Assembly (NCBI RefSeq): GCF_014199685.1
Contig: NZ_JACHNZ010000025.1
Coordinates: 1 to 57,723, forward strand
From: Sphingosinicella soli
GTDB lineage: Bacteria; Pseudomonadota; Alphaproteobacteria; Sphingomonadales; Sphingomonadaceae
Reading direction: 5' to 3'
Length of the DNA: 57,723 bases
Positions 35,245 through 43,992 of this stretch are shown here, piece after piece. The position numbers and the translations under genes are program-made. The notes beneath the pieces are model-generated. The model worked only from the letters and a program-made list of their open reading frames with translations, was not told the DNA's origin and did no database searches. Every line of letters starts with the position of its first letter. Position 1 is the first letter of the stretch.

Positions 35245-36247
35245 TTTTCCGCTCCCCTGCCATCCTGCGCGCCTCGTAAAAATCTGCCGCCCGTCGGATC
35301 GCATTGTGGACGGGCTCGGGAGTCCACCCCAGTTCGCGCCGGGCCTTCTCCGAACTCAGATCGCCGATCGATCGACTGATCCTGATCGATTTCACAGATA
35401 ACTGGCTGTCCCTCCCCCTCAATTTCGCAGCCGTCTCCGCAATTGCCGCGCCGGCATACAGCAGCGGCAGCGGCACACGCCGTAGCGGCGCAGTCCGGCC
35501 GGCTTGCCGCGCCGCAGTCTCGAGCAGGTCGCGCCAGGTGAGCGTGCGTTCCGACAGGATATAGCGTTCGCCGATCCGCCCGCGCGTTTCCGCGAGGATC
35601 ATGCCGTCAGCGACATCCTCTATGCCGACCGACGGAAAACCGCCGTCATAATAAACCTTCAGCTGGCCCGCAGCGGCCATCGCAATCATTCGTCCCTGCG
35701 GTGTAGGCTCGATATCCTGGGGGCCGTATGTGTTGGTGATGCACAGCGCGACACCGGGCAAACCGCGCTCGCGGCAATAATCCATGAAGGTTTGCTCCGC
35801 GAGTACGCGCGATTTTACGTAATCGATGGCATCATCCCACCAATCGAACGCATCCTCCTCTGTCGCCGCCCGGCCCTTTCGGCGCCCGATGGTGACGACG
35901 GTGCTTGCAAACAGAAAACGCCCGACGTCGGAGCGAAGCGCCGCTTCCATCGCGACGACCAGCGCATCGATATTGGTGCGATACAGGGGGGCGGCATCGC
36001 GCAACCAGGCGCGCGTATCGACAATGCAGTGATAGACGGCGTCGCAACCCTGCATCGCCTCCGTCACTGCATCAACATCAAAGGCATCGCCCCGCACGAT
36101 CTCGATCGGCAGATGATCGATCCGTTCGAGATTGCTGGTCGAGCGCACGAAGACGCGGACAGGTCGCCCCGCTGCAACCAGTTTTTGCACGATATGGCCA
36201 CCGAGAAAGCCGCTGGCCCCAAGAACCAATGCCCGGCCTGAGCCCAT
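35237..36247 (-). CDS. NAD(P)-dependent epimerase/dehydratase-type short-chain dehydrogenase
   Basis: This 336-residue extended SDR has an N-terminal Rossmann motif (VLGASGFLGGHIVQKL), a TVVTIGRRKG substrate segment and the catalytic Y-x-x-x-K in DYVKSRVLAE. The overall form resembles dihydroflavonol-reductase, HpnA-like and 3-beta-hydroxysteroid dehydrogenase enzymes, which oxidise or reduce a secondary alcohol/ketone. The ATG at 36247 follows the ferredoxin stop by two bases; a TTG at 36253 is the only alternative. In the operon P450, ferredoxin, epimerase, CMD, it may oxidise the alcohol made by the P450. Confidence 0.82.
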   Translation of the reverse strand: MGSGRALVLGASGFLGGHIVQKLVAAGRPVRVFVRSTSNLERIDHLPIEIVRGDAFDVDAVTEAMQGCDAVYHCIVDTRAWLRDAAPLYRTNIDALVVAMEAALRSDVGRFLFASTVVTIGRRKGRAATEEDAFDWWDDAIDYVKSRVLAEQTFMDYCRERGLPGVALCITNTYGPQDIEPTPQGRMIAMAAAGQLKVYYDGGFPSVGIEDVADGMILAETRGRIGERYILSERTLTWRDLLETAARQAGRTAPLRRVPLPLLYAGAAIAETAAKLRGRDSQLSVKSIRISRSIGDLSSEKARRELGWTPEPVHNAIRRAADFYEARRMAGERKNG

Positions 36248-36249
36248 CG

Positions 36250-36567
36250 TCAAAGCTGCTCTTTGGGAACCTTGAGGCGAATGCCGTCAAGGTGTTCGGT
36301 GAGGATGATCTGACAACCCAATCGACTGCCGGGGCCCACGTCGTCGAGCGCGTTCATCATTTCCGTTTCCCCCGGTCCGGGCGGTGGCAGAAGCGCGCGC
36401 CACGGCTCTTCGACAAAGCAATGGCACGTCGCGCACGAACAAATGCCGCCGCACATGCCGATGATGCCGTCGATCATCTCGAACACGGCAGCTTCCATGA
36501 CACTGGAGCCGGGTTCAGCCTCGACGATCTGCTCGCTGCCGTCCGGTTGAACGAAAATGACCTTCAT
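36250..36567 (-). CDS. [2Fe-2S] ferredoxin, adrenodoxin/putidaredoxin type
   Basis: This 105-residue ferredoxin has the cluster ligands Cys39, Cys45, Cys48 and Cys85 (C-x5-C-x2-C-x36-C), exactly the adrenodoxin/putidaredoxin spacing; two further Cys (43, 50) lie within the loop. It carries single electrons to a class I bacterial P450. Its ATG overlaps the P450 stop as ATGA, so the two are made together. No ferredoxin reductase gene is present in the window, so the reductase must be encoded elsewhere. Confidence 0.92.
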   Translation of the reverse strand: MKVIFVQPDGSEQIVEAEPGSSVMEAAVFEMIDGIIGMCGGICSCATCHCFVEEPWRALLPPPGPGETEMMNALDDVGPGSRLGCQIILTEHLDGIRLKVPKEQL

Positions 36568-37772
36568 GCACGATATCCGGGGTTGGGGGTAAAACTGACC
36601 GGCACTGTCGTAAAACCGCGCACGTTGGGAGAATGCATCCGATCAAGACGCGTTTCATCGACCACAAAATCCGGCATCAGCGCCAGCATCTCCTGCATCG
36701 CGACTCTCGCTTCCAGCCGGGCAAGCGCTGCGCCGACACAGCTGTGCAGCCCGCCGCCGAAGCCGAGGTGATCACGCGGGTTGCGACGGATGTCATAGCT
36801 TTCTGCATCGACATACTTGCGCTCGTCGCGGTTCGCCGACGTGAAGATCAATGCAACCTTCTTGCCTTCGGGTATTGTCGTCCCGTGCAGCTCCACGTCA
36901 CGGGTCACGGTACGGGCCATCATCTGGGTCGGCCCGTCAAAGCGCATGGTTTCCTCGACAGCGGACGGCAAAAGCGATGGTTCGGCGAGCAACACGGCGC
37001 GCTGATCCGGATGACGATGCAATTGGAACATCATATTGCCGAGCAATTTTGTCGTCGTCTCGTTTCCCGCAACCGACAGGATCAGCATGAACCCCATCAA
37101 CTCTCCATGCGACAGCCGACCTTCGCCTTCAGCCGACAACAAGCGCGCGATAACATCGTGGCGCGGGGGGAGCGTGGCACGCCGGGCAATATCGCGTTCG
37201 AAATACTCGATTAATTTTCCCATGGCGGCGTGGCCTTCGGCAGGTACGCCGAACTCTCCCTCGTTTCGGTGAACGGCGGCATCGGTCCAGCCGCGCAGCA
37301 TATCCTCGTCGTCTCGCGGAAATCCGAGCAGGCGGCAGATGATCGACATCGGCAGCCGCGCCGCAAAATCGGTGATAACGTCTATCGAACCGGTGCTTGC
37401 ATGCGGCCGCAGAAGATCGATCGCCATATCGCGAACCGATTCTTCAAGCGACGCAACGGAATCGGGCGTAAACAGATCAACGATGATGTGTCGCAACCGG
37501 GTGTGTACCGGCGGATCGGAATCCAGGATCGTCGCGACCTCGATATTGATGTTTTCGAGATTGCTGCCCTGCGCGCTGGAAAAGGTCCGAAAATCGCGGA
37601 CTGCCCGAAAGCAGTCTTCATATCGGGACAGCGCATAGAAATCGAACTTGCTGTTGTGAAAGACCGGCGCCTGGTCGCGCAGGCGCTTGTAATCCGGGTA
37701 GGGATTGTCGTGATGCCGGTAATCGTAGGGATCATAATGCGGCGCGGGAGTATCGATACCTGACACATCCAC
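36564..37772 (-). CDS. Cytochrome P450 monooxygenase
   Basis: This 402-residue soluble class I P450 has the I-helix oxygen-activation motif AGNETT (235-240), the K-helix E-x-x-R (Glu274-Arg277) and the heme loop FGGGLHSCVGAALARLE with Cys345 as thiolate ligand. The AGNETT form is shared with steroid- and terpenoid-oxidising bacterial CYPs such as CYP125 and relatives. It hydroxylates an unactivated carbon using electrons from the adjacent ferredoxin. The start is GTG 37772 or GTG 37766; the latter has a better-spaced AGAGAGG site. It is the first gene of the minus-strand unit and diverges from the dehydrogenase genes at 37975. Confidence 0.92.
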   Translation of the reverse strand: MDVSGIDTPAPHYDPYDYRHHDNPYPDYKRLRDQAPVFHNSKFDFYALSRYEDCFRAVRDFRTFSSAQGSNLENINIEVATILDSDPPVHTRLRHIIVDLFTPDSVASLEESVRDMAIDLLRPHASTGSIDVITDFAARLPMSIICRLLGFPRDDEDMLRGWTDAAVHRNEGEFGVPAEGHAAMGKLIEYFERDIARRATLPPRHDVIARLLSAEGEGRLSHGELMGFMLILSVAGNETTTKLLGNMMFQLHRHPDQRAVLLAEPSLLPSAVEETMRFDGPTQMMARTVTRDVELHGTTIPEGKKVALIFTSANRDERKYVDAESYDIRRNPRDHLGFGGGLHSCVGAALARLEARVAMQEMLALMPDFVVDETRLDRMHSPNVRGFTTVPVSFTPNPGYRA

Positions 37773-37974
37773 CTCTCTGACAAGCGTCGGCCGGAGCCGA
37801 TGCCCATGAATTGATGATCCTTACTATCCAAGGCCGCTTGAGAGCTGAACGCACGATGCTTTACCGTTGCCGTCAACCTTTTCGGATGGTGCCACATTCA
37901 ACGCAGATCAACTTTTCAAGCGGGCCCGTCATGATAGGACGAACGCCACAATCCCGATCGATGTGAGGATAGCT

Positions 37975-38802
37975 ATGCGGTTCGGTTTTATAGGACTGGG
38001 CGACCTGGGTCATGCGATGGCCGCGATGCTGCCCGATCCGCTTTGTGTATACGACGTGTCAGCCCCGGCGATGGAGCCGTTTCGCAATCGTGCCGTACTC
38101 GCGACGTCGGCAGGCGACGTCGGCCGCCATGCCGATCTGATCGGACTGTGCGTGCGCAACGACCAGGATGTGTGCGACGTGATTTCAGGCCCGGACGGCC
38201 TGATCCACCACGCGGCGTCAGGCACGATTGTTGCGATCCACAGCACGGTCATGCCGGAAACCGTGACCGCGCAGGCCGCGATCGCGGCGCAGCATGGCAT
38301 CATGGTGTTCGATGCCGCCGTCAGCGGCAGCGCGCAGGATGCGCTGGACAAGCGCCAGGTGTGCATGGTCGGCGGCGACGAGGCCACGATTTCCGCGGCG
38401 CTACCGCTCCTTGAGGCATTCAGCCGCCAGATTGTCCATGCAGGCTCTTTGGGACAGGGCATGGTTCTGAAATTCGCGAACAATCTGACGACCTATCTGC
38501 AACTCGCAGCGACCGTTGAAAGCTATGCGCTGGTTGAAGCCGCAGGCATTGATCCCGCGCTTCTGACGCGCGTAATGACGGACAACGAAAACCTCAATCG
38601 CATGATGAAGCTGTATCAGCAGTATCGTGCCGCGCATGCCGACGAAGACGGCAACTCACCTTTCTGGATTGCGCAGCAGGCATTGGCCGGGCTGGCCGAA
38701 AAGGATCTTCATCACGCGATCGAGGCCGGCGCCCGACAAGGCTTGACCCTGCGCGCAGCAGAGGCCGTTCGCGCCAATATTCGGCAAATCATCACGAAAT
38801 AG
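37975..38802 (+). CDS. NAD(P)-dependent 3-hydroxyisobutyrate dehydrogenase-family oxidoreductase
   Basis: This 275-residue beta-hydroxyacid dehydrogenase has the Rossmann motif FGFIGLGDLGHAMA at the N-terminus, the substrate motif FDAAVSGSAQDA (112-123) and the catalytic-Lys motif GQGMVLKFANN with Lys166. The family oxidises 3-hydroxyacids or related compounds with NAD(P). The ATG at 37975 has GTGAGGA upstream; the frame continues upstream without homology. It begins the plus-strand unit that continues with an aldehyde dehydrogenase (nine bases on) and an SDR, and is divergent from the P450. Confidence 0.85.
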   Translation: MRFGFIGLGDLGHAMAAMLPDPLCVYDVSAPAMEPFRNRAVLATSAGDVGRHADLIGLCVRNDQDVCDVISGPDGLIHHAASGTIVAIHSTVMPETVTAQAAIAAQHGIMVFDAAVSGSAQDALDKRQVCMVGGDEATISAALPLLEAFSRQIVHAGSLGQGMVLKFANNLTTYLQLAATVESYALVEAAGIDPALLTRVMTDNENLNRMMKLYQQYRAAHADEDGNSPFWIAQQALAGLAEKDLHHAIEAGARQGLTLRAAEAVRANIRQIITK

Positions 38803-38811
38803 GGACGACGC

Positions 38812-40266
38812 ATGGCTTTCGCCGATACCAACCTCTACATCGACGGCGCGCTGCGCCCTGCGCGAGACGGGCGCGTCTATGAAAATATCGCGCCAGCGAC
38901 CGAAGCGGTCATCGGCCGGGCGGCGGACGCCGACACCGCTGATGCCGAAGACGCGATCGCGGCGGCACGGCGGGCATTTGATAACAGCGACTGGTCAACG
39001 AACCTTGCACTGCGCCTGGATGCGCTGACCCGATTGCACGAGGAACTGACCCGTGCCGCCGAGGTCAACCGCGCGCGCGTGTCTGCGGAAACAGGCGCGC
39101 CGATCGGCCTGACCCGCAGTTATCAATATGATCTTCCTGTCGAATTTATCCCCTGGGTGGTCGAGCACGCGCGCAGTTTCGCGTTCGAGCGCGACCTGGG
39201 AGAATATGTCAGCATGGGATCGCCGACACGGCGCATGGTCGTTAAAGAGGCTGCCGGTGTTGTCGCCGCGATCACGCCGTGGAACGCCCCTGTGCAAATC
39301 AACCTTGCAAAGATCGTCTCCGCGCTTGCCGCCGGCTGCACCGTCGTGCTGAAGGCCGCGCCGGAAACGCCGTGGTCCGCAGCATTGATCGGCGAGGCTG
39401 CGGCTGCGGCCGGGTTTCCCGCCGGTGTGCTCAATGTGCTGACGAGCAGCCACAAAGCGGCCATCGGCGAAAGTCTGGTTCGCGATCCCCGCGTCGATGT
39501 GGTCTCGTTCACAGGATCGACGGAAACCGGACGCCGGATTGCCGCCTCGGCAGCCGAGAGCATCAAGAAAGTCTTCCTCGAACTGGGCGGAAAATCAGCC
39601 AACATCATTCTGGACGACGCGGAATTTCCCACTGCGCTGTACGGCAGTCTCGGCGTGTGTTTCCATGCCGGTCAGGGATGCAGCATCGCCACGAGAATGC
39701 TGTTGCCGCGGTCCCGCTATGAAGAGGCGATCGGCATACTGAAAGGCATATTGGAAAGCGTCAGCTATGGCGATCCGAACAATGCGGAACAGTTCATGGG
39801 ACCGGTCGTGTCGGCTGCACAGCGTGACCGGGTGATGGAGTATATCGGCATCGGCCGGGCGGAGGGTGCCCGCCTTGTCACCGGCGGTCGCGTGCCGGAT
39901 CTTCCGGCGCAAGGCTATTATATTCAGCCGACACTGTTTGCCGACGTGACCAATGAAATGCGCATTGCGCGCGAGGAGATTTTCGGTCCCGTGCTGGTCG
40001 CAATTCCTTATGAGGATGACGATGATGCCGTGCGCATCGCCAACGATTCGATCTACGGCCTGGGCGGCGCTGTGAGCGGATCGCCAGCTCGCGCTATGAA
40101 CATAGCCCGCAGGATCCGCACGGGCACCATGAACGTGAATTTCGGCAATGTGTTTGGCCCGGACTCACCCTTTGGAGGCTACAAGCAGAGCGGTAACGGC
40201 CGGGAAATGGGAGCCGAAGGCTTCGAGGAGTTTCTGGAAACAAAAGTGATTGGAACACCGGCATGA
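38812..40266 (+). CDS. NAD(P)-dependent aldehyde dehydrogenase
   Basis: This 484-residue aldehyde dehydrogenase has the cofactor motif FTGSTETG (233-240), the general base Glu257 in LELGGKSAN and the catalytic Cys290 in HAGQGCSIAT, with TPWNAPVQINLAK and the C-terminal FGGYKQSGNGREMG all intact. It turns an aldehyde into a carboxylic acid, which could then be activated to a CoA thioester. Its stop overlaps the start of the next SDR (ATGA). A role in oxidising an alcohol-derived aldehyde made by the P450 is plausible. Confidence 0.9.
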   Translation: MAFADTNLYIDGALRPARDGRVYENIAPATEAVIGRAADADTADAEDAIAAARRAFDNSDWSTNLALRLDALTRLHEELTRAAEVNRARVSAETGAPIGLTRSYQYDLPVEFIPWVVEHARSFAFERDLGEYVSMGSPTRRMVVKEAAGVVAAITPWNAPVQINLAKIVSALAAGCTVVLKAAPETPWSAALIGEAAAAAGFPAGVLNVLTSSHKAAIGESLVRDPRVDVVSFTGSTETGRRIAASAAESIKKVFLELGGKSANIILDDAEFPTALYGSLGVCFHAGQGCSIATRMLLPRSRYEEAIGILKGILESVSYGDPNNAEQFMGPVVSAAQRDRVMEYIGIGRAEGARLVTGGRVPDLPAQGYYIQPTLFADVTNEMRIAREEIFGPVLVAIPYEDDDDAVRIANDSIYGLGGAVSGSPARAMNIARRIRTGTMNVNFGNVFGPDSPFGGYKQSGNGREMGAEGFEEFLETKVIGTPA

Positions 40267-41036
40267 ACAGCGCAGCCAATGAAAAGGTCGTTGTCGTCAC
40301 AGGCGGATCACGCAACATCGGCCTCGCGGCAGCGCATGCCCTCGCCAGCCGAGGCTATCGCCTGGCCATTCTGGGTCGCGGGCTCGAAGCGCTGAACGAG
40401 GCGGCCGCCGGTCTTGGAGGTGAAACGCTGCCCGTATCGGTCGACATAACCGACCACGATGCGCTGAATGCGGCGTTTGACGACATTGTGGAGCATTTCG
40501 GACGTATCGACGGTCTGGTGAACAACGCCGGCATCGCACATCTGGGCAAGACAGAAGCGCTGGATCCGAAACAGGTTATCGAACAGGTGAACCTCAATTT
40601 TCTGGCCACCGTATTTGCGTGCAAAGCGGTGATCCCGCATCTGTGCAAACAGGGCGGAGGCCGCATTGTCAACGTGTCCTCGGCTGCATCCAAATTCGAG
40701 GTGTTCAGTCATCTGGGTATCTACGGCGCGACCAAGGCAGCCGTGGACCGCTTTACCGACGAACTGCGTCGTGAAATGTATCCCGAGAATATCGGTGTCA
40801 CTTGCTTCATCCCCGGCGATACACAGACCAGTTTCGGCTTCGGATGGGATCCCCGTCTTGCCAAGGAAGCCTATGACGTCTGGCTCGACAGCGGAAAGTA
40901 TTTTCAGCGCGCGATGGACGTTGAAGTCGTGGGCGAAAGCATCGCCCGATGCTTCGATCTGCCGCCGGGCGCGGCTTACGACACCATTGTGCTGCGGCCG
41001 TTCGGCCAATTTCCAAAGGAAATGCTGCCCGAATAG
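40263..41036 (+). CDS. Short-chain dehydrogenase/reductase
   Basis: This 257-residue classical SDR has VTGGSRNIGLA (12-22), NNAG (87-90), Ser140-region VNVSSAAS and the catalytic Tyr154/Lys158 in IYGATKAA. It uses NAD(P) to oxidise an alcohol or reduce a ketone. Joined to the aldehyde dehydrogenase by an ATGA overlap. It ends at a hairpin shared with the convergent SDR on the other strand. Confidence 0.88.
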   Translation: MNSAANEKVVVVTGGSRNIGLAAAHALASRGYRLAILGRGLEALNEAAAGLGGETLPVSVDITDHDALNAAFDDIVEHFGRIDGLVNNAGIAHLGKTEALDPKQVIEQVNLNFLATVFACKAVIPHLCKQGGGRIVNVSSAASKFEVFSHLGIYGATKAAVDRFTDELRREMYPENIGVTCFIPGDTQTSFGFGWDPRLAKEAYDVWLDSGKYFQRAMDVEVVGESIARCFDLPPGAAYDTIVLRPFGQFPKEMLPE

Positions 41037-41053
41037 GGGGCAGCAACCCCTAT
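41033..41053. terminator. Bidirectional hairpin between convergent SDR genes
   Basis: ATAGGGG pairs with CCCCTAT (7 bp) around a seven-base loop; it starts in the stop codon of the plus-strand SDR and ends four bases before the stop of the minus-strand SDR. No long T-run follows, so its strength is uncertain. Confidence 0.55.
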
Positions 41054-41057
41054 CCGA

Positions 41058-41813
41058 TCAGACCCGCATGCCCTGGCCACCATCGACGTTCATGGTGAGG
41101 CCGGTAATCCAGCTTGCGCCGTCCGATAACAGGAAGCTCACCGCTGCGGCATGATCCGCCGGCTGACCGAGGCGTGCGATCGGCATTGCGGCGATCATTC
41201 CTGCGATGAAATCCTCAGTGACGATCGGATTGCGCAGCGCGGGCGTATCTGTCGGCCCCGGAGCGATTGCATTAACCCGGATGTTGAGCGGGCCGAGTTC
41301 ACGTGCCAAGGCCATGGTCAGACCGTTTACGGCGAGTTTGGCGACGCTATAGGCGCCGTATCCGGACCATGCGGCCGTCGAACTCGTGTTGACGATGGCG
41401 CCGCCGCCGCGCTTCTGCATGTATGGCACGGCCGCCTTGGTCACCACGTAGCAGCCGTGAATGTTGATCGACATGAACTTGTTATAGTAATCCCAGTCCA
41501 TGCTCATCAGGGAATCAAGCCGCATCCCTCCGAACAGCGCCGCATTGTTGACCAGATAATCAATCCCCCCGAACCGCTCGGCAACCGCGCATGTCATCGC
41601 TTCGGCCGAAGGGGGCGCGCTGATATCAACGGGTACGTAAAATCCCGTCCCGCGGTCCCCGGTAATCAAGTCGACCGTTTTTCGCCCCGCGTCCTCATTG
41701 ATATCCGCCACCGCAACCTGCGCACCCGCCGCGGCAAGTCCCCGCGCGATTCCTTCGCCGATCCCGCCGGCGCCTGCGCCTGTAACGATCGCCACCTTGC
41801 CCGTGAAATCCAT
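41058..41813 (-). CDS. Short-chain dehydrogenase/reductase
   Basis: This 251-residue classical SDR has VTGAGAGGIGEGIA near the N-terminus (one extra Gly compared with TGxxxGxG), NNAALFG, SSTAAW and the catalytic YSVAK. The C-terminal WITGLTMNVDGGQGM is typical of FabG-like members. A GGGGAGAGG site lies before tandem ATGs at 41816 and 41813; the second gives better spacing. It is the last gene after the alpha/beta hydrolase and luciferase-like monooxygenase, and the preceding gene's stop lies within its leader, so the three form one operon. Confidence 0.88.
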   Translation of the reverse strand: MDFTGKVAIVTGAGAGGIGEGIARGLAAAGAQVAVADINEDAGRKTVDLITGDRGTGFYVPVDISAPPSAEAMTCAVAERFGGIDYLVNNAALFGGMRLDSLMSMDWDYYNKFMSINIHGCYVVTKAAVPYMQKRGGGAIVNTSSTAAWSGYGAYSVAKLAVNGLTMALARELGPLNIRVNAIAPGPTDTPALRNPIVTEDFIAGMIAAMPIARLGQPADHAAAVSFLLSDGASWITGLTMNVDGGQGMRV

Positions 41814-41827
41814 CATCCTCTCCCCTG

Positions 41828-43012
41828 TCACGCGACGGCCGCTTGTTGGATACCGAATTCCCGCAAGCGCGGCTGCACTTCGCGGGCGAACAGCTCCAGA
41901 CTGTCGATGGTCTCCGCCGCCGTCAGTTCGCCGCCCATTTGCATCAGGAAATGCCCGAAGCCGCCGCAGCTGTCATAAAAAGCCCTGAGCTGATCCACGA
42001 TATCGTCAGGCGATCCCGCAAACATCACGCTGTTCTTGACATATTCCTCGGCAACCGGGCGATCGGACATCGGAGTTCCATCGGGCAGCACCTTGCGTCG
42101 GTGGCTGGTCGTCTTGCCGGCGCGAAGGATGCGGGCGTTGTCCACGTCTGAAAGGATACCGGGAGGATTGATGAAACTCTGGGCGGTCCGCTCCGTCGCC
42201 TCGACGAACTTCAGAACCTTCTGGCCGCGCGCGAGGCCTGTTGCACGATCTTTGCCGATACCGACATAGCCCAGGAAGGCGAATCGATCGAGCGCAGCAG
42301 GACGCCCGAATGTCTCCTGATACTGTTCACGATAAATCGGATACGCCATGCGCGCTGCCGGAGCGCTGGCGGTGATTGCCAGCACAAGCCCGCGCCGCCC
42401 GGCTTCACGCGCGGTGGCGGAGCTGAGCGTGGTCAGCCACATCGGCGGATGCGGCTGTTGATAACAGCGCGGAATGACATTGACATAACGATAGTCGAAA
42501 TACCGGCCTTCCCAGCTGAACGGCCCTTCCTGATGGCTCAGCGCCTTCTCGACGACATCATGGGCTTCCCAATAGCGCTGCATCGCGTCGGCCGGATTTG
42601 CATTTGACACGTACATTTCAAATGGCGTGCCCTTGATAAGCCCCACCTCCAGGCGGCCGCCCGACATACAGTCGACATAGGCGATTTCTTCGGCGATGCG
42701 GAACGGATCCAGCCGGTTGAGAAGAGGCACGCCCAGCGCCAGAAGACGCGCATTTTTAGTGCGATTGGCAAGGATACCCAAGGTCAGCATGCACGACACC
42801 GACATGCAGGTGTAGGTGGCGTGATGTTCGTTCACCATGATATTGAAGCCGAGTTCGTCGGCGGCCACCCATTCGTCGATATAGCGGTTGAGCAGGCGAT
42901 GCGCCGTAGCAGGATCAATCGCGTCACTTGCCGCGGTAATCCGGACATCGCCGTGCACTTCGCTCCATGCGGGATGATAGGATTGCTCGGAAAAATACCA
43001 GGTCTGCATCAT
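41828..43012 (-). CDS. LLM-class flavin-dependent oxidoreductase (bacterial luciferase-like)
   Basis: This 394-residue TIM-barrel protein resembles luciferase-like monooxygenases: FNIMVNEHHAT, RLLALGVPLLNRLDPFRIAEEIAYVDCMSGGRLEVGLIKG (best seen as DPFRIAEEIAYVD then SGGRLEVG), and FAGSPDDIVDQL near the C-terminus. The family uses reduced FMN from a separate reductase and includes type II Baeyer-Villiger enzymes such as diketocamphane monooxygenases. The gene overlaps its upstream neighbour, an alpha/beta hydrolase, by ATGA. A pairing of ketone oxygenation with ester or lactone hydrolysis is therefore plausible. No dedicated flavin reductase gene was seen in the window. Confidence 0.83.
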   Translation of the reverse strand: MMQTWYFSEQSYHPAWSEVHGDVRITAASDAIDPATAHRLLNRYIDEWVAADELGFNIMVNEHHATYTCMSVSCMLTLGILANRTKNARLLALGVPLLNRLDPFRIAEEIAYVDCMSGGRLEVGLIKGTPFEMYVSNANPADAMQRYWEAHDVVEKALSHQEGPFSWEGRYFDYRYVNVIPRCYQQPHPPMWLTTLSSATAREAGRRGLVLAITASAPAARMAYPIYREQYQETFGRPAALDRFAFLGYVGIGKDRATGLARGQKVLKFVEATERTAQSFINPPGILSDVDNARILRAGKTTSHRRKVLPDGTPMSDRPVAEEYVKNSVMFAGSPDDIVDQLRAFYDSCGGFGHFLMQMGGELTAAETIDSLELFAREVQPRLREFGIQQAAVA

Positions 43013-43824
43013 GCGGCTCCCTCACGTTTGGGGCATGCCCCCGCGAACATCGGCAGTTTATCGGAAAATGAGGCCAGCTCTTCCTCGAAACGCGCCTGCG
43101 CCTCGACATGGGGATAATGACCGGCCCCCTCGATCAGAACGAACCGCGCGCCACTGATCGCGTCAGCATAGTGACGACCATACGCCGGTTTGACCACGTT
43201 ATCGCGATCGCCCCAAACCACCAGCGTCGGCAAATCGATGCGATACAGCCTCCGGCTCAGCTTGGGATCATGCAGCGTCGGTGACCAGCCGAACAATGCG
43301 AAGCTGCGATGATTGCGCGCCAGCCGCACCAGATCCTTTTCTTCCCATTCGGAATAATCGATCTTCCTCTGGTCGGCATAAATGACCTGTGAGAGATTAT
43401 ATTGCGGAACGGAAAAGAGGTCCGCAATCTCCCTCGTGCTCTCATCACCGAATTTCGCGCCGAGCGGACTCGCCAGGACCAGACCTGAAAACAGGCCGCT
43501 GTTCTTGATCGCCATACTGGCCGCAATCCATCCGCCGAAAGACGAGCCCATCAGCAATGCGCCTTCCAGCCCCAACTGCTTGACCAGATCGAGGTAGAAA
43601 TAGGCGAGATCATCGACGCTGCTGAAATGATCCGGCAGATCGGAGCCGCCGAAGCCCGGGTGCGAAGGCGCAATCACCTGATAGCGCGAGGAGAGCGACT
43701 GGAGAAAGCTCAGTGCCGGTTCCACGCCCTCACCGGAATGCAGATAAAGGAGCGGACGCCCCTCGCCTGCTCGCCAGACTTCGATGGAGACCCCGGCAAC
43801 TCGGATATTCTCGGTCTGGCTCAT
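43009..43824 (-). CDS. Alpha/beta hydrolase
   Basis: This 271-residue hydrolase has the nucleophile motif GSSFGG with Ser95, an acid in VVWGDRDNV (Asp206 or Asp208) and His236 in EGAGHYPH, with HPGFGGSD as lid-side loop. This is the catalytic triad of esterases, lactonases and carbon-carbon hydrolases. The start at 43824 (MSQTEN) is preferred over a longer frame to 43872. It overlaps the luciferase-like gene (ATGA). A partial match to the island's 17-bp palindrome lies about 118 bases upstream. Confidence 0.83.
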   Translation of the reverse strand: MSQTENIRVAGVSIEVWRAGEGRPLLYLHSGEGVEPALSFLQSLSSRYQVIAPSHPGFGGSDLPDHFSSVDDLAYFYLDLVKQLGLEGALLMGSSFGGWIAASMAIKNSGLFSGLVLASPLGAKFGDESTREIADLFSVPQYNLSQVIYADQRKIDYSEWEEKDLVRLARNHRSFALFGWSPTLHDPKLSRRLYRIDLPTLVVWGDRDNVVKPAYGRHYADAISGARFVLIEGAGHYPHVEAQARFEEELASFSDKLPMFAGACPKREGAA

Positions 43825-43941
43825 CGGAATCCTACGGTGAAGTTCAGTCGATCGCAACCGCTCCGGCTGCACCTTGCGTCACAATGGATGCCAAAGAGAT
43901 CTGAGGATTGCCACACACCGGACCGGCAATCGCGTACCGCC

Positions 43942-43958
43942 TGTTCTCATCATGGACA
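43942..43958. promoter_or_regulatory. Degenerate copy of the island palindrome upstream of hydrolase operon
   Basis: TGTTCTCATCATGGACA keeps the right half TGGACA and the 5-base spacer of the perfect palindrome at 56197-56213; the left half matches TGTCCA at four of six bases. It lies in the 168-base gap ahead of the minus-strand hydrolase, monooxygenase and SDR unit. Confidence 0.4.
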
Positions 43959-43992
43959 GAGCTGGTGATCGCTTTGAAGAATCCAGACGCTC

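Noticed and set aside
37766-37782. Possible fourth copy of the island palindrome before the P450 gene
   Set aside because: CATCCACCTCTCTGACA matches each half at only about four of six bases, is not a real dyad and covers the P450 ribosome site, so chance is the simplest explanation.
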